From NCBI GenBank assembly GCA_024653485.1, contig JANLFY010000022.1, positions 236 to 36,908 on the forward strand: a stretch of 36,673 nt of DNA, written 5' to 3'. Each line of letters starts with the position of its first letter. Positions within the stretch are counted from its first letter, which is position 1. This document shows positions 7,864 through 15,516 of the stretch, one piece after another. The notes under the pieces are model-generated. The model was not told the DNA's origin and did not search any database. It worked only from the letters and a program-made list of their open reading frames with translations. This DNA is from Bacillota bacterium. GTDB taxonomy: Bacteria; Bacillota; SHA-98; UBA4971. Position numbers and translations under genes: made by a program.

Positions 7864-7878
7864 ATCGTATATTACGAT
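7864..7878 (+). promoter_or_regulatory. Perfect palindrome, probable MarR operator
   Basis: ATCGTATATTACGAT is a perfect 15-bp inverted repeat (6-3-6) starting about six bases after the predicted transcription start and ending just before the Shine-Dalgarno. MarR proteins commonly bind such short palindromes and repress their own gene. The position would block transcription directly. Confidence 0.6.
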
Positions 7879-7895
7879 CATAGGAGTGTTGGACC

Positions 7896-8363
7896 ATGCC
7901 TGCGCAGCCTAACCTGGAGCAGTACACCAATAGATTGAACGAGCTGATTCTCACCATCGGCCAACGCCTACTGCGTTTCTTCGCCTCGAAGAGCTCTGAC
8001 TTCACGCTTAGGGAGATGTTCGTCCTCGAGCTGCTCGGCAGCCGCGAATCGCCCGCCACCATGTCCGAGCTTGCGTCCGCGCTGGCCGTGCCGCTCACCA
8101 CCATGAGCAGCCTGGTCAACCGCATGGTCCATAAAGGCTACCTTGAACGGTACAGGACCGAGGAAGACCGCCGGATAGTCCTCGTCCGCCTGTCGCCCGC
8201 CGGTCGCGCAGTGTTCGACCAGCACCGGCGCGATTACGTCCGCTCGGTCAGCGAGGTCCTGGGGACGCTCAGCAGCGATGACCAGCAAAAGCTCCTCGGT
8301 CTCATCGGCGACGTGCTGACCGCCATGTCGGGCGGACCCTCCGGCCGCGGCGGACGGTCATGA
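7896..8363 (+). CDS. MarR family transcriptional regulator
   Basis: This 155-residue winged-helix dimer has the MarR core. The recognition-helix region is MSELASALAVPLTTMSSLVNRMVHKGYL (about 52-79), followed by the wing ERYRTEEDRRIVLVRLSPAGRAV with the conserved DRR motif. The ATG at 7896 has AGGAG nine bases upstream. MarR proteins usually sense small phenolic or redox ligands and control an adjacent gene. Here the stop overlaps the beginning of the open frame of the reductase gene, so the pair is probably one operon. A perfect palindrome in its own 5' region suggests autoregulation. The ligand cannot be told from the sequence. Confidence 0.9.
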   Translation: MPAQPNLEQYTNRLNELILTIGQRLLRFFASKSSDFTLREMFVLELLGSRESPATMSELASALAVPLTTMSSLVNRMVHKGYLERYRTEEDRRIVLVRLSPAGRAVFDQHRRDYVRSVSEVLGTLSSDDQQKLLGLIGDVLTAMSGGPSGRGGRS

Positions 8364-8431
8364 TAGCCCCGCGGCAGCCACGTCGGGATCGGAGTCCAGG
8401 CCCTGAATGCCTGGGTGGGAGGAACAAGACC

Positions 8432-9412
8432 ATGATGGCCGTGACTGGGGCTACAGGCCATATCGGGAATGTTCTTGTACGGAAGCTGCTTGAAAGAGGC
8501 GATAGGGTGAGGGCTCTCGTGCCGCCCTTCGATGACACGACGCCCCTTTGCGGGCTGGAAGTGGAGCAGGTCGAGGGCGACGTCCTCGACCTGGATACCC
8601 TGCGCCGGGCTTTCGATGGGTGCGATACGGTGTTTCATCTCGCCGGGGTGATCTCCATCGCCTCCGGCAAGTCCGACTTACTGAACAGGGTCAACGTGCA
8701 CGGCACGAGGAACGTCGTCGAGGCGTGCCTTGGGGTCGGCATTAAGCGACTCGTGTACACGAGCTCCATCCACGCGATAGTCGAGCCGCCCTGCGGGACG
8801 GTGATAGACGAGACCTGCGGCTTCAACCCCGACGTGATGCGCTGGGATTACGACAGGTCCAAGGCCAGGGCGACGTTGGAGGTCCTCAAGGCGAGCGCGA
8901 GGGGCCTCGACGCGGTGGTCGTGTGTCCGACCGGAGTAACAGGGCCGTACGATTCTAGGGTGTCTGAGGTGGGCCAGCTGATCGTGGACTATGCAAGGCG
9001 AAAGATGAAGGCGTACATGGACGGCGCCTACGACTTCGTCGATGTGCGGGACGTCGCCGCGGGCCACATCCTCGCGGCCGAGAAGGGAAGGCCGGGCGAG
9101 ACCTACATCCTGTCGGGGGAGAGGATAACCGTGTCGGGCCTCATGAGCCTCCTCGAAGAGGTAACGGGTATGCCTCGGCCGCGGCTCAAGCTGCCGAACT
9201 GGGTCACGGACCTGGGCGGCGCGCTCGCCCCGGTCTATTCGTTCGTCACTCGTCGGCGGCCGCTCGTGACCACGTACTCCCTGCGTGTGCTGCGGGGGAA
9301 CTCCGTCGTAAGCAGCGCGAAAGCCCGGAGGGAACTGGGCTACACGTCCCGCCCGCTGCGCGAGTCCATCGAAGATGCTTTCAGGTGGCTCAGGGATAAC
9401 CACAAGCTGTGA
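8432..9412 (+). CDS. NAD(P)-dependent epimerase/reductase, extended SDR family
   Basis: This 326-residue Rossmann enzyme begins MMAVTGATGHIGNVLVRKLL, with the TGATGHIG cofactor loop at residues 5-12. It then shows GDVLDLDTLRRAF, the VFHLAGVIS strand, the VYTSSIHA segment with the catalytic Ser, and the YDRSK active-site motif. The pattern fits dihydroflavonol-4-reductase-like extended SDRs acting on aldehydes, ketones or sugar nucleotides. The frame is open from 8360, but GGGAGGA at 8417-8423 places the start at 8432. It follows the marR gene closely and is probably controlled by it. The substrate is unknown. Confidence 0.88.
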   Translation: MMAVTGATGHIGNVLVRKLLERGDRVRALVPPFDDTTPLCGLEVEQVEGDVLDLDTLRRAFDGCDTVFHLAGVISIASGKSDLLNRVNVHGTRNVVEACLGVGIKRLVYTSSIHAIVEPPCGTVIDETCGFNPDVMRWDYDRSKARATLEVLKASARGLDAVVVCPTGVTGPYDSRVSEVGQLIVDYARRKMKAYMDGAYDFVDVRDVAAGHILAAEKGRPGETYILSGERITVSGLMSLLEEVTGMPRPRLKLPNWVTDLGGALAPVYSFVTRRRPLVTTYSLRVLRGNSVVSSAKARRELGYTSRPLRESIEDAFRWLRDNHKL

Positions 9413-9472
9413 TTGGTAATGAATTGGAAGATTGCCTGTGTGTTCTTGACGTGCGCGGTCCTTTGTGAACCG

Positions 9473-9502
9473 TTGACTAGAGTAGAGCCGCTTTGATAGA
9501 GT
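9473..9502 (+). promoter_or_regulatory. Possible promoter of the MNT/HEPN pair
   Basis: TTGACT (9473-9478) and TAGAGT (9497-9502) are separated by 18 nt, about 50 nt ahead of the nucleotidyltransferase gene. The -10 match is weak. Confidence 0.35.
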
Positions 9503-9549
9503 GAACCTGCCAGGACGACGTCTTTGGCAGGACGGCGGGTGAGACGCGA

Positions 9550-9873
9550 ATGGTCTCGGATATGGCCGCAAAGGAGTTCATTGCATCAGTGACTAGGGTT
9601 CTAGTGACCAGGGCGCGGCCAGAGAGGGTGTACCTAATCGGCTCGTTCGCCCGCGGCCAGGAAGACTGCGACAGCGACATTGACCTCTTGGTTGTCAAGG
9701 ACACTGACCTTCCGCGCCACAAGCGAGCACGAGAGTTGCGCAAGATGATTGCCCCCTACAAGTATCCGCTGGACTTGCTGGTGTATTCCCGCGACGAATT
9801 CGAAAAGGAAAAGGACGTCGCCGGCACTCTTGCCTACCAGGCCGTCAGAGAGGGAATCCTCCTCTATGGATGA
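9550..9873 (+). CDS. Minimal nucleotidyltransferase (MNT domain, MntA-like)
   Basis: This 107-residue protein is a stand-alone nucleotidyltransferase with GSFARG (about 34-39) and the DSDIDLLVV double-Asp metal site (about 45-53). A third acidic residue sits in YPLDLLVYSRDEF near residue 75. In MNT/HEPN toxin-antitoxin pairs the MNT protein AMPylates the HEPN ribonuclease and so neutralises it. The stop codon overlaps the ATG of the following HEPN reading frame by eight bases, the usual arrangement. The gene itself looks intact although its partner is broken, so it may be an orphan antitoxin. Confidence 0.85.
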   Translation: MVSDMAAKEFIASVTRVLVTRARPERVYLIGSFARGQEDCDSDIDLLVVKDTDLPRHKRARELRKMIAPYKYPLDLLVYSRDEFEKEKDVAGTLAYQAVREGILLYG

Positions 9874-10020
9874 GGAAACGAGGACGTATGTATCGTCTGC
9901 TTCCATTGTCAGCAGTGCGCAGAGAAGTATTTGAAGGGCCTACTGCTGCTGCTTAACACAGAGTACCGCAGAAGCCACGACCTTGTGTATCTTGTCAGTC
10001 TCCTCAACGATCAGTCCCTC
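9866..10020 (+). pseudogene. HEPN-domain protein, frameshifted and truncated
   Basis: Translation starts MDEETRTYVSSASIVSSAQR and then stops. In the next frame from about 9922 the sequence continues CAEKYLKGLLLLLNTEYRRSHDLVYLVSLL. The halves together match the N-terminal part of a HEPN protein, including the AEKYLKG helix and the THDL-like SHDL. The C-terminal half, where the RNase RxxxxH motif is expected, is absent because IS21 istB sequence begins near 10021. It is the toxin half of the MNT/HEPN pair and is very probably inactive. Confidence 0.7.
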
Positions 10021-10361
10021 GTGGACGCGCTCGTCGAACGGGCACGCCAATCCCTGGAGGCGCTGGGGCTTGCCCAGGCCGCTGCAGTGCTGGAGAGCCG
10101 TCTTGAGACAGCCGCCGCGCGAGAGATAACCTACGCCGACTCCCTAGTGGGGGCATTATCCTCACTTCCAACAGGAGCTTCGGCGACTGGGGCCAGATCG
10201 TCGGGGACACGGTGATTGCAACAGCCACCCTGGATAGGCTCCTGCACCACTCTGTGGCGGTTAATATCCGAGACGAGTCCTATCGGCTGCGGGAAAGGAA
10301 GCGAGCAGGCCTTCTAGTGCCCTACTCGCCTGCCCTGGCGCACGAGGGACAGCCGCGATAG
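10021..10361 (+). pseudogene. IS21-family istB remnant with internal deletion
   Basis: The N-terminal piece (GTG at 10021) reads DALVERARQSLEALGLAQAA and on to REITYADSLVG, typical of the start of IstB. At about 10150 the frame changes and the sequence jumps to the C-terminal part: ILTSNRSFGDWGQIVGD, then LLHHSVAVNIRDESYRLRER, ending at the TAG at 10359. About 130-150 residues, including the Walker motifs, are missing. IstB is normally about 250 residues, so this is an internally deleted, non-functional copy. No istA is present. Confidence 0.85.
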
Positions 10362-10761
10362 AACGAGGGCGAAAGTGCCATCGAATGGATGCCGGCCAAC
10401 AGCTTGGCGGTCCCTGGCTGCTTCATCCCAACGACCATCAGGGAGGTGGTGAGTCGCTCTAGCAACCCGAGAAGGGGAGTTTTCGACCGGCCCGATCGGG
10501 GGAATTCCAGAACGGCCTTGACATGACAGTCACTTGATTGTGTTGGAGGCTCTTGGGGGCTGCAGGAGCCAGTCTGTCTCCCCCGCCTGTCTGTCGGAGT
10601 CCATCAAGTCGAGCACAGTCAGGACGCCCGGCAGATGCAGGGTAACGGGGACGCAAGCACGCAAACGAGACCGTGCTCTGCGTTCGATATCTGACGGTCT
10701 GGTGGAGGTAGGAAGACAGTGGCTGGACGCTTTGGGGCCCGGCATTCTCACGAGGGTCCAA
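10362..10761. mobile_element. IS21 right-end sequence and gene-free tail
   Basis: The stretch around 10478-10527 (GGGGAGTTTTCGACCGGCCC, then GGGGGAATTCCAG and CGGCCTTGACATGACA) resembles the spaced terminal repeats that follow istB at IS21 right ends. From about 10530 to the TPR gene stop at 10762 I see no supported gene. The open frames here have no recognisable protein content. Confidence 0.45.
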
Positions 10762-12795
10762 TCAGCGTCCGCCTCTATGGACGCGCCGCCTTCTCTTGAG
10801 ACCGGCGCCCTTGACTGACTCTCGCCTTGCCCCACCTTGCCCGCTCTCGTCCGGAGCCTCACCACCCACCTTCAAGCGCGCGGTCTCCGGCGCTCCAGCG
10901 GCCGGAGGGCGTGATCCGAGAAGCTGTGTCAAGCCCTCGCGCAGCTCGAGCGGAATAACCGCGACCTTGTGACGGTGCCCGTCGATGACAGCCCGCCCAA
11001 TGAACAGCAAGGCCTTGAGGCGAAGCCTTCCGAGGGTGGACTTAGGCGGGGTCTCTTCCCACCAAAACCCATCGTCCTCCATGGAGCCGAACCGCCGAGT
11101 GAGGGCCGAGACACTGGCCCACCCTCCTTCATTGAGGACAAAGCGGAGGACTGCTCTTTCGTCTTCCTCCAGATTCGACGCGACTTTCTCCAAGTGGCGC
11201 AGATTGACCAGGCATCGCACGAGTGTTTCCGCGCGCTCTTGCCTGCGCCCAGTAGACTCGGGATCGATTCCGTGCGCTTTGCAAGCAGCGGAAACCCATC
11301 CTGCCGGCACTGTTCGTACGGCCTGAGACAGTCTTGTGTTTAGCGATATAGGCTTGTCCTCCTGGTCTTCGCGCAAAGCCTCTGCAACAGCCGTCACGAC
11401 CTCGCTCGGCCTGACTGTCAAGCGCTCGAGGTGAGCTATCTCGTCATCAAGGAGCGAGAGCTTGTCGCGGAAGTCGTTGGTTGCAAGGCGGCGATCTATC
11501 TGGTCAGCGCATTTCCTGGCACTCCTCGGATCGCCACGTTGTATGTAAAGCCCGGCGAGGTTGAAAAGCACCACGGGATCGCTCGGCGCGATATCCCTCA
11601 GAGTAAGGAGGAGCCCCTCGGCGTCATCCAGCTGGTCCTTCATTCTCAGAAGATTGGCCAACACTAACATGGCAGGCGGGTAAAAGTCGCCGTGCCCGAG
11701 TAGAGGTTGCAGCTTCTCAATGGCCTCATCGATCTCGCCCGCACTACGGAGACGCGTTGCCTCCTTCATCAGCGCCTCGATACTCTCGTCCGGCTCCTCG
11801 ACGACCTTGGAAGTGCGGATGACCAGGTACCTTGGCTTGCCGTCCACCACCGCCTCGATGGACTCACCTTCTTCGTGAATACCCAGTTCCACAAGGGCCC
11901 GCGCAGCAGCCATTTTCATTTCGTAGCAAATCCCAGCGGGCGCTGCGAGAATCCGTCTCGCTAAATCCAGCCCCCAATCGCCCCCGTGTTGAATGATGAG
12001 CCTGAGCTGGGCTGCTGCAAGGCGCTTTTCCTCGTAATCAGATGGATCGAGGATGCTCGCAAACGCGAGCATGCGAGACCAGCCCTGCAGCGCCAGTCTT
12101 CGAAGGCCCTCAGCCGTCTTGTGTCCCTTGATATCACCCAGCAACGGGACATGGTACTCAAGGGGAAATGGCGGCACGATGCCCGCGTCCACGGCGCTGG
12201 CCACCGTGACGTACTCATCCGCTACATCCCATCCCATCCGCGCCACTGCCTTCCACAACGACGCAGCCTGCGAAAACCGGCCGAGATTGAAAGCGGCAAC
12301 GCCGGCCAGGAACCAATCCTCGGGATTGACGTGATGTCTCTCCCATTTGCGATACAGCTCCAGGACCTGCCGGTGGTTACCGAGGTCTCCGGCGGCTCTC
12401 TTGATGATCACAGTGTACTCGCGCCACGGCTCCTCGGCGACCAAGCCCGCTGGCACCACAGTCTTCATTCCCGTTTCAAAGTCTGATATGGCTCTGGCAA
12501 GATGCCTCTCAGCCTCCTCCCGACGCCCCAATGCAGCAAGGATTTGCGCCGCCAGGGCGTGCGCGAAAGGGTTCGGCACCTTCGCTTCAAGATTAGGCTT
12601 GAGAGTCCCCAGGGCCCCCTTGAGGTCTCCCTGCTTGAAACGGCACGTCGCTAGGTTATTGCGGGAAGAAGGGTCTGAATCGCTTTTCACAAGGCTCTCA
12701 AATACCTTCTGTGCTTCCTCAAACTCCCTTCTCCTCATGTGTTCGAGGCCCTTTACCCTGAGCGCGTGCATTTCGTTGCGAGCGACCATGTGCAT
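10762..12795 (-). CDS. TPR protein with C-terminal winged-helix-like domain
   Basis: This 677-residue cytosolic protein is of unknown function. The N-terminal third has tetratricopeptide-like helix pairs (EFEEAQKVFESLVKSDSDPS, then GDLKGALGTLKPNL, then GRREEAERHLARAI), with more TPRs near residues 340-440. The last 150 residues hold a separate domain with EDERAVLRFVLNEGGWASVS, then DDGFWWEETPPKSTLGRLRL and HKVAVIPLELREGL, which looks like a winged helix. The tail is basic (KRRRRVHRGGR). The frame is open to 12813, but the ATG at 12795 overlaps the stop of an upstream remnant as TGATG, so I prefer it. A role as scaffold or regulator is a guess. Confidence 0.7.
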   Translation of the reverse strand: MHMVARNEMHALRVKGLEHMRRREFEEAQKVFESLVKSDSDPSSRNNLATCRFKQGDLKGALGTLKPNLEAKVPNPFAHALAAQILAALGRREEAERHLARAISDFETGMKTVVPAGLVAEEPWREYTVIIKRAAGDLGNHRQVLELYRKWERHHVNPEDWFLAGVAAFNLGRFSQAASLWKAVARMGWDVADEYVTVASAVDAGIVPPFPLEYHVPLLGDIKGHKTAEGLRRLALQGWSRMLAFASILDPSDYEEKRLAAAQLRLIIQHGGDWGLDLARRILAAPAGICYEMKMAAARALVELGIHEEGESIEAVVDGKPRYLVIRTSKVVEEPDESIEALMKEATRLRSAGEIDEAIEKLQPLLGHGDFYPPAMLVLANLLRMKDQLDDAEGLLLTLRDIAPSDPVVLFNLAGLYIQRGDPRSARKCADQIDRRLATNDFRDKLSLLDDEIAHLERLTVRPSEVVTAVAEALREDQEDKPISLNTRLSQAVRTVPAGWVSAACKAHGIDPESTGRRQERAETLVRCLVNLRHLEKVASNLEEDERAVLRFVLNEGGWASVSALTRRFGSMEDDGFWWEETPPKSTLGRLRLKALLFIGRAVIDGHRHKVAVIPLELREGLTQLLGSRPPAAGAPETARLKVGGEAPDESGQGGARRESVKGAGLKRRRRVHRGGR

Positions 12796-12908
12796 CAGTC
12801 CTTGACGACCCATTTTCTGTTTCCAAAGCCGAAGTCGCGGAGGATCTGCACGAATTCGCGGCTATCCCGGGATATGAGATCCACACGGTAGCGCGGGCGG
12901 AGATATTT
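12795..12908 (-). pseudogene. C-terminal remnant of an unidentified gene ahead of the TPR gene
   Basis: After an in-frame TAG (12911-12909) the minus strand reads KYLRPRYRVDLISRDSREFV and then QILRDFGFGNRKWVVKD-stop. The stop overlaps the TPR start as TGATG. This looks like the real end of a protein that used to be translationally coupled to the TPR gene, with the rest lost or scrambled. I do not recognise the family. From 12912 to the next gene at 13133 nothing else is supported. Confidence 0.4.
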
Positions 12909-13132
12909 CTACGCCGCGCTTGCGCCGCGCTTGTGAATCGTTGCATCTGTATCGGCGCGAGAGACTCCTTCGCCAGTGCCTCTCCCTCGACGACGCGACA
13001 GACATCGCCGAGCTCGCGGAGTCGCTCGGGAGTGGGACCACCTTGAGGGTGAGATGCTTGTCCCGAAACTCCTCTATCGGCCTCGCATCGGCATGGCAGC
13101 GTTCTGGTCTACCCGACAGCCCGAGTTTCTGA

Positions 13133-13990
13133 CTAACGGGCGTATTCGTATTCGATCCTCTGGATTCTCGCTCGCCAATACGGCTTGGGGCCCTCCGGAA
13201 GCAACCACGCCACTTCTCCTTCGAAGGGTATCATCATTCCGTCGTGCAGCCGATAGTCCCAGAAGCGCCCTTGCCAGGGAGTGGGCACCTGCGCGCCACG
13301 GACCTCTCGGTACCTCGCCTCGGAGGTCACGGAGGCGATCAGTCCCTGCGAGTCGAACTCCACCACGAGCCTCGCCGTGTTCGACCCGTCGCTCAGCGTC
13401 GCGCTCGCCCGGGTGTCGTCGACGGCTTCCCACCGCACGCCCTGGCTCGGCAGGAGAGCTGTCGGATACCACGCTGCCTCGGCAAGGAAGCGCATGAGCT
13501 CTCCCTGACCCAGCTGGGCGGTGCTTGGTTGCTCCATCACTGTGATGAGGCCGAGCAGCTTCGCTGTCAAGACTCCTCTGCCCGCAACGTACGCGTCGCG
13601 CACGAAGACCTTGAGTCCCGGCGCCATCAGAATCCGAGCGTCCCACACGAAGCCCGGGCGCTTCGTGACCACACGCTGGCTAGACGTGAACGGCCTCCAA
13701 CGCTCCTCGTCTTCGCCCATGTTGAAAAGGCCGGTGTGCTCTATGTTAGCAGCAGCAACGTAGGCTTGGCCTTCCTTGAGCACGGCGCGAAAGTAGCGTT
13801 GCACCGGCGACGGGAGGTCCGCTATCTCGCGGGGATCGTACGCCGCGGCACCGTCGCGCGAGCGTGCTCCCTCCATTTCGGTGTGCAGTTTGTCCACGTC
13901 GGCCTTCCATCGAGCGGTTCCGTAGGAGATCGCCGCTAAGACGACGACGAGGAACACCAGTAAGACCAGGAGAACGCCTTTGATCCACAT
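13133..13990 (-). CDS. Membrane-anchored protein, DUF6544/DUF6920-like
   Basis: This 285-residue protein has one N-terminal membrane helix (about residues 4-24, WIKGVLLVLLVFLVVVLAAI) and an extracytoplasmic domain. Recognisable blocks are LPSPVQRYFRAVL near 60-72, GRGVLTAKLLGL near 137-148, LMRFLAEAAWYPTALLPSQG near 165-185 and PFEGEVAWLLPEGPKPYWRA near the end. This resembles a family of uncharacterised secreted or membrane-bound domains with a lipoprotein-carrier-like beta fold; the DUF number is from memory and moderately sure. The ATG at 13990 follows a GGGGGAGTG ribosome-binding stretch. It has no obvious operon partner. Confidence 0.65.
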   Translation of the reverse strand: MWIKGVLLVLLVFLVVVLAAISYGTARWKADVDKLHTEMEGARSRDGAAAYDPREIADLPSPVQRYFRAVLKEGQAYVAAANIEHTGLFNMGEDEERWRPFTSSQRVVTKRPGFVWDARILMAPGLKVFVRDAYVAGRGVLTAKLLGLITVMEQPSTAQLGQGELMRFLAEAAWYPTALLPSQGVRWEAVDDTRASATLSDGSNTARLVVEFDSQGLIASVTSEARYREVRGAQVPTPWQGRFWDYRLHDGMMIPFEGEVAWLLPEGPKPYWRARIQRIEYEYAR

Positions 13991-14021
13991 GATGGTCGCA
14001 CTCCCCCCATGCGCCTATTGA

Positions 14022-14041
14022 GCCAGGTGCGTTGACCTGGC
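14022..14041 (-). promoter_or_regulatory. 7-6-7 inverted repeat upstream of the DUF gene
   Basis: GCCAGGT-GCGTTG-ACCTGGC is a perfect seven-base inverted repeat 32 bases upstream of the start codon at 13990. It may be an operator or a 5' hairpin. No convincing promoter boxes were found beside it. Confidence 0.35.
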
Positions 14042-14284
14042 ATACCCTCACTCGCTCACGCCAGGCCTAATGCACTTACGCGAGCGTCATCATTCCCGCG
14101 AGCCTCCGGCAAGCAGGGGCACTACGACACGATCGTTCCACCGGCCGCGCCAGGCGGCGGCACCCCTCGCTCCTTCATAGTATATCAGGGACCGATCTGC
14201 ATATCATCACCGAGATCCCAGATAATCCAGATGGTGACCGCGAAGCGCTCGCGCGTGAAAACGCACTTCGCCTAGCGCGCTCCA

Positions 14285-14311
14285 CCGAACGCGATCCTCC
14301 GAACGCGATCC
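14285..14311 (+). repeat. 13-bp direct repeat upstream of the degV promoter
   Basis: CCGAACGCGATCC occurs at 14285-14297 and again at 14299-14311, a period of 14 bases. The second copy ends 15 bases before the -35 box, a position suited to a regulator site. Confidence 0.7.
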
Positions 14312-14326
14312 ACGGGGCCGCGCCGC

Positions 14327-14355
14327 TTGTAACTTGGCCGTCCGGGGCCTATAAT
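14327..14355 (+). promoter_or_regulatory. Sigma-A-type promoter of the degV gene
   Basis: -35 TTGTAA (14327-14332), exactly 17-nt spacer, -10 TATAAT (14350-14355). The start near 14362 leaves a leader of about 165 nt that contains a 12-bp tandem CCCCGGCGCCTA/CCCCGGCGCCTG (14449-14472), able to form a GC hairpin. The part of the upstream intergenic region not listed separately shows no gene. Confidence 0.6.
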
Positions 14356-14525
14356 GGTGGTATCCCGAGGGAGCTGTTCCGTTGGGCCCCGGTTGTCTCG
14401 GCCCGACTGTTTCAGAGGGGACTATCTCGTAACCTCCGGAGTCGGCGCCCCCGGCGCCTACCCCGGCGCCTGGGCGAATGAACCGGCCATCAAGAGCCAC
14501 TTTGCCGGGAATCAGAGGTGTAGCG

Positions 14526-15392
14526 ATGAACAACAACGAAGACGGCGGAGTGAGGAGCGGCATTGCGATCGTGACTGACAGTGGAGCGAGCCTGCCGGAA
14601 GAACTGGTCGAGCAGTATGAGATAGCGGTCGCGCCCATCGGGATACAGTTTGGGACCGAATCGTACCGCGACGGCGTGGACATCACGCGAGAGGAGTTCT
14701 ATGAGAAGCTGGACGGACCCGACATCCCGATGACTTCCCAGCCCGCACCGGCGGAGTTCATCTCGATATACCGAAGACTACTTCAGCGTGTCAAGACCAT
14801 CATCTCGATCCACATCACGTCCACCGGAAGCGGGACTTTCCAGGTGGCCAACCTCGCAAAGGCAAGTTTCCCCGATGCCGACATAGAGGTCGTCGACTCG
14901 CTCTCCGCGTCCATGGGCACGGGATTCATGGTCCTCGCCGCCGCGGAGGCCGCACGGCGCGGGAAGACGAAGGAGGAGATCCTCGGCCTCCTCGCGGAAC
15001 TCAGGCCGCGCATCAACGCATACGCGGTCATAAAGTCCGTGAAACACCTTCTGAAGAGCGGACGCATTCACAAGGGCCAGGCCCTCATCGCTTCTTTGCT
15101 CGCGATAAAGCCTCTGGTTTCCGTGAAGGAGGGCGTCGTAGAGGTCGTGGACAGGGTGAGGACGTACCACGCCGCCATTGAAAGGCTGATAGAGGTGACC
15201 AAGGAGGCCGCCGGAGATTCAAGGGTCAGGGTGTCGGTCGTCCACGGAAACGCCCTCGCGGAGGCGAAGCGGTTGCGCGACCGGCTCAGGGCGGCACTGA
15301 ACTGCTCGGAGATCATCATTTCAGACATCGGCCCTCCTCTGGCGGTCCACGGCGGGCCGGGCATCATCGGAGTGGTGTTCCACCCGGTGTGA
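14526..15392 (+). CDS. degV: DegV family fatty-acid-binding protein
   Basis: DegV proteins bind a fatty acid and, as FakB subunits, present it to the kinase FakA. This 288-residue protein has the typical opening IAIVTDSGASLPEELVEQY, then the DGVDITREEFYEKL motif, the SQPAPAEF block and HITSTGSGTFQ with the conserved Ser-Gly turn. VVDSLSASMGTGFMVLAA comes next, and the C-terminal domain carries the SGRIHKG motif. The ATG at 14526 has AGAGGTG five bases upstream, which is better supported than the upstream in-frame ATG at 14478. No FakA gene is adjacent, so its kinase partner would be elsewhere. Confidence 0.93.
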   Translation: MNNNEDGGVRSGIAIVTDSGASLPEELVEQYEIAVAPIGIQFGTESYRDGVDITREEFYEKLDGPDIPMTSQPAPAEFISIYRRLLQRVKTIISIHITSTGSGTFQVANLAKASFPDADIEVVDSLSASMGTGFMVLAAAEAARRGKTKEEILGLLAELRPRINAYAVIKSVKHLLKSGRIHKGQALIASLLAIKPLVSVKEGVVEVVDRVRTYHAAIERLIEVTKEAAGDSRVRVSVVHGNALAEAKRLRDRLRAALNCSEIIISDIGPPLAVHGGPGIIGVVFHPV

Positions 15393-15395
15393 AGC

Positions 15396-15441
15396 CGCGG
15401 GCAACGAGAGCATACGCGGGCAACGCGAGTATACGAGTATA
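15396..15441 (+). repeat. 19-bp tandem repeat between degV and the Fe-ADH gene
   Basis: CGCGGGCAACGAGAGCATA (15396-15414) is followed by CGCGGGCAACGCGAGTATA (15415-15433) and a partial copy CGAGTATA (15434-15441). It lies immediately after the degV stop codon. Confidence 0.75.
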
Positions 15442-15516
15442 GATGAAGACAGGACATGGCTGGGAAGGTTTCGCGAGGGACGACGCATGGACACGCACAC
15501 GCACGGGAGAAACACG

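Noticed and set aside
10459-10865. Open frames of about 100 residues after the istB remnant
   Set aside because: They overlap the IS21 end and the TPR gene 3' end, and their content is unrecognisable.
12920-13132. Plus-strand frame between the TPR and DUF genes
   Set aside because: Composition is that of a high-GC shadow and no ribosome-binding site supports it.
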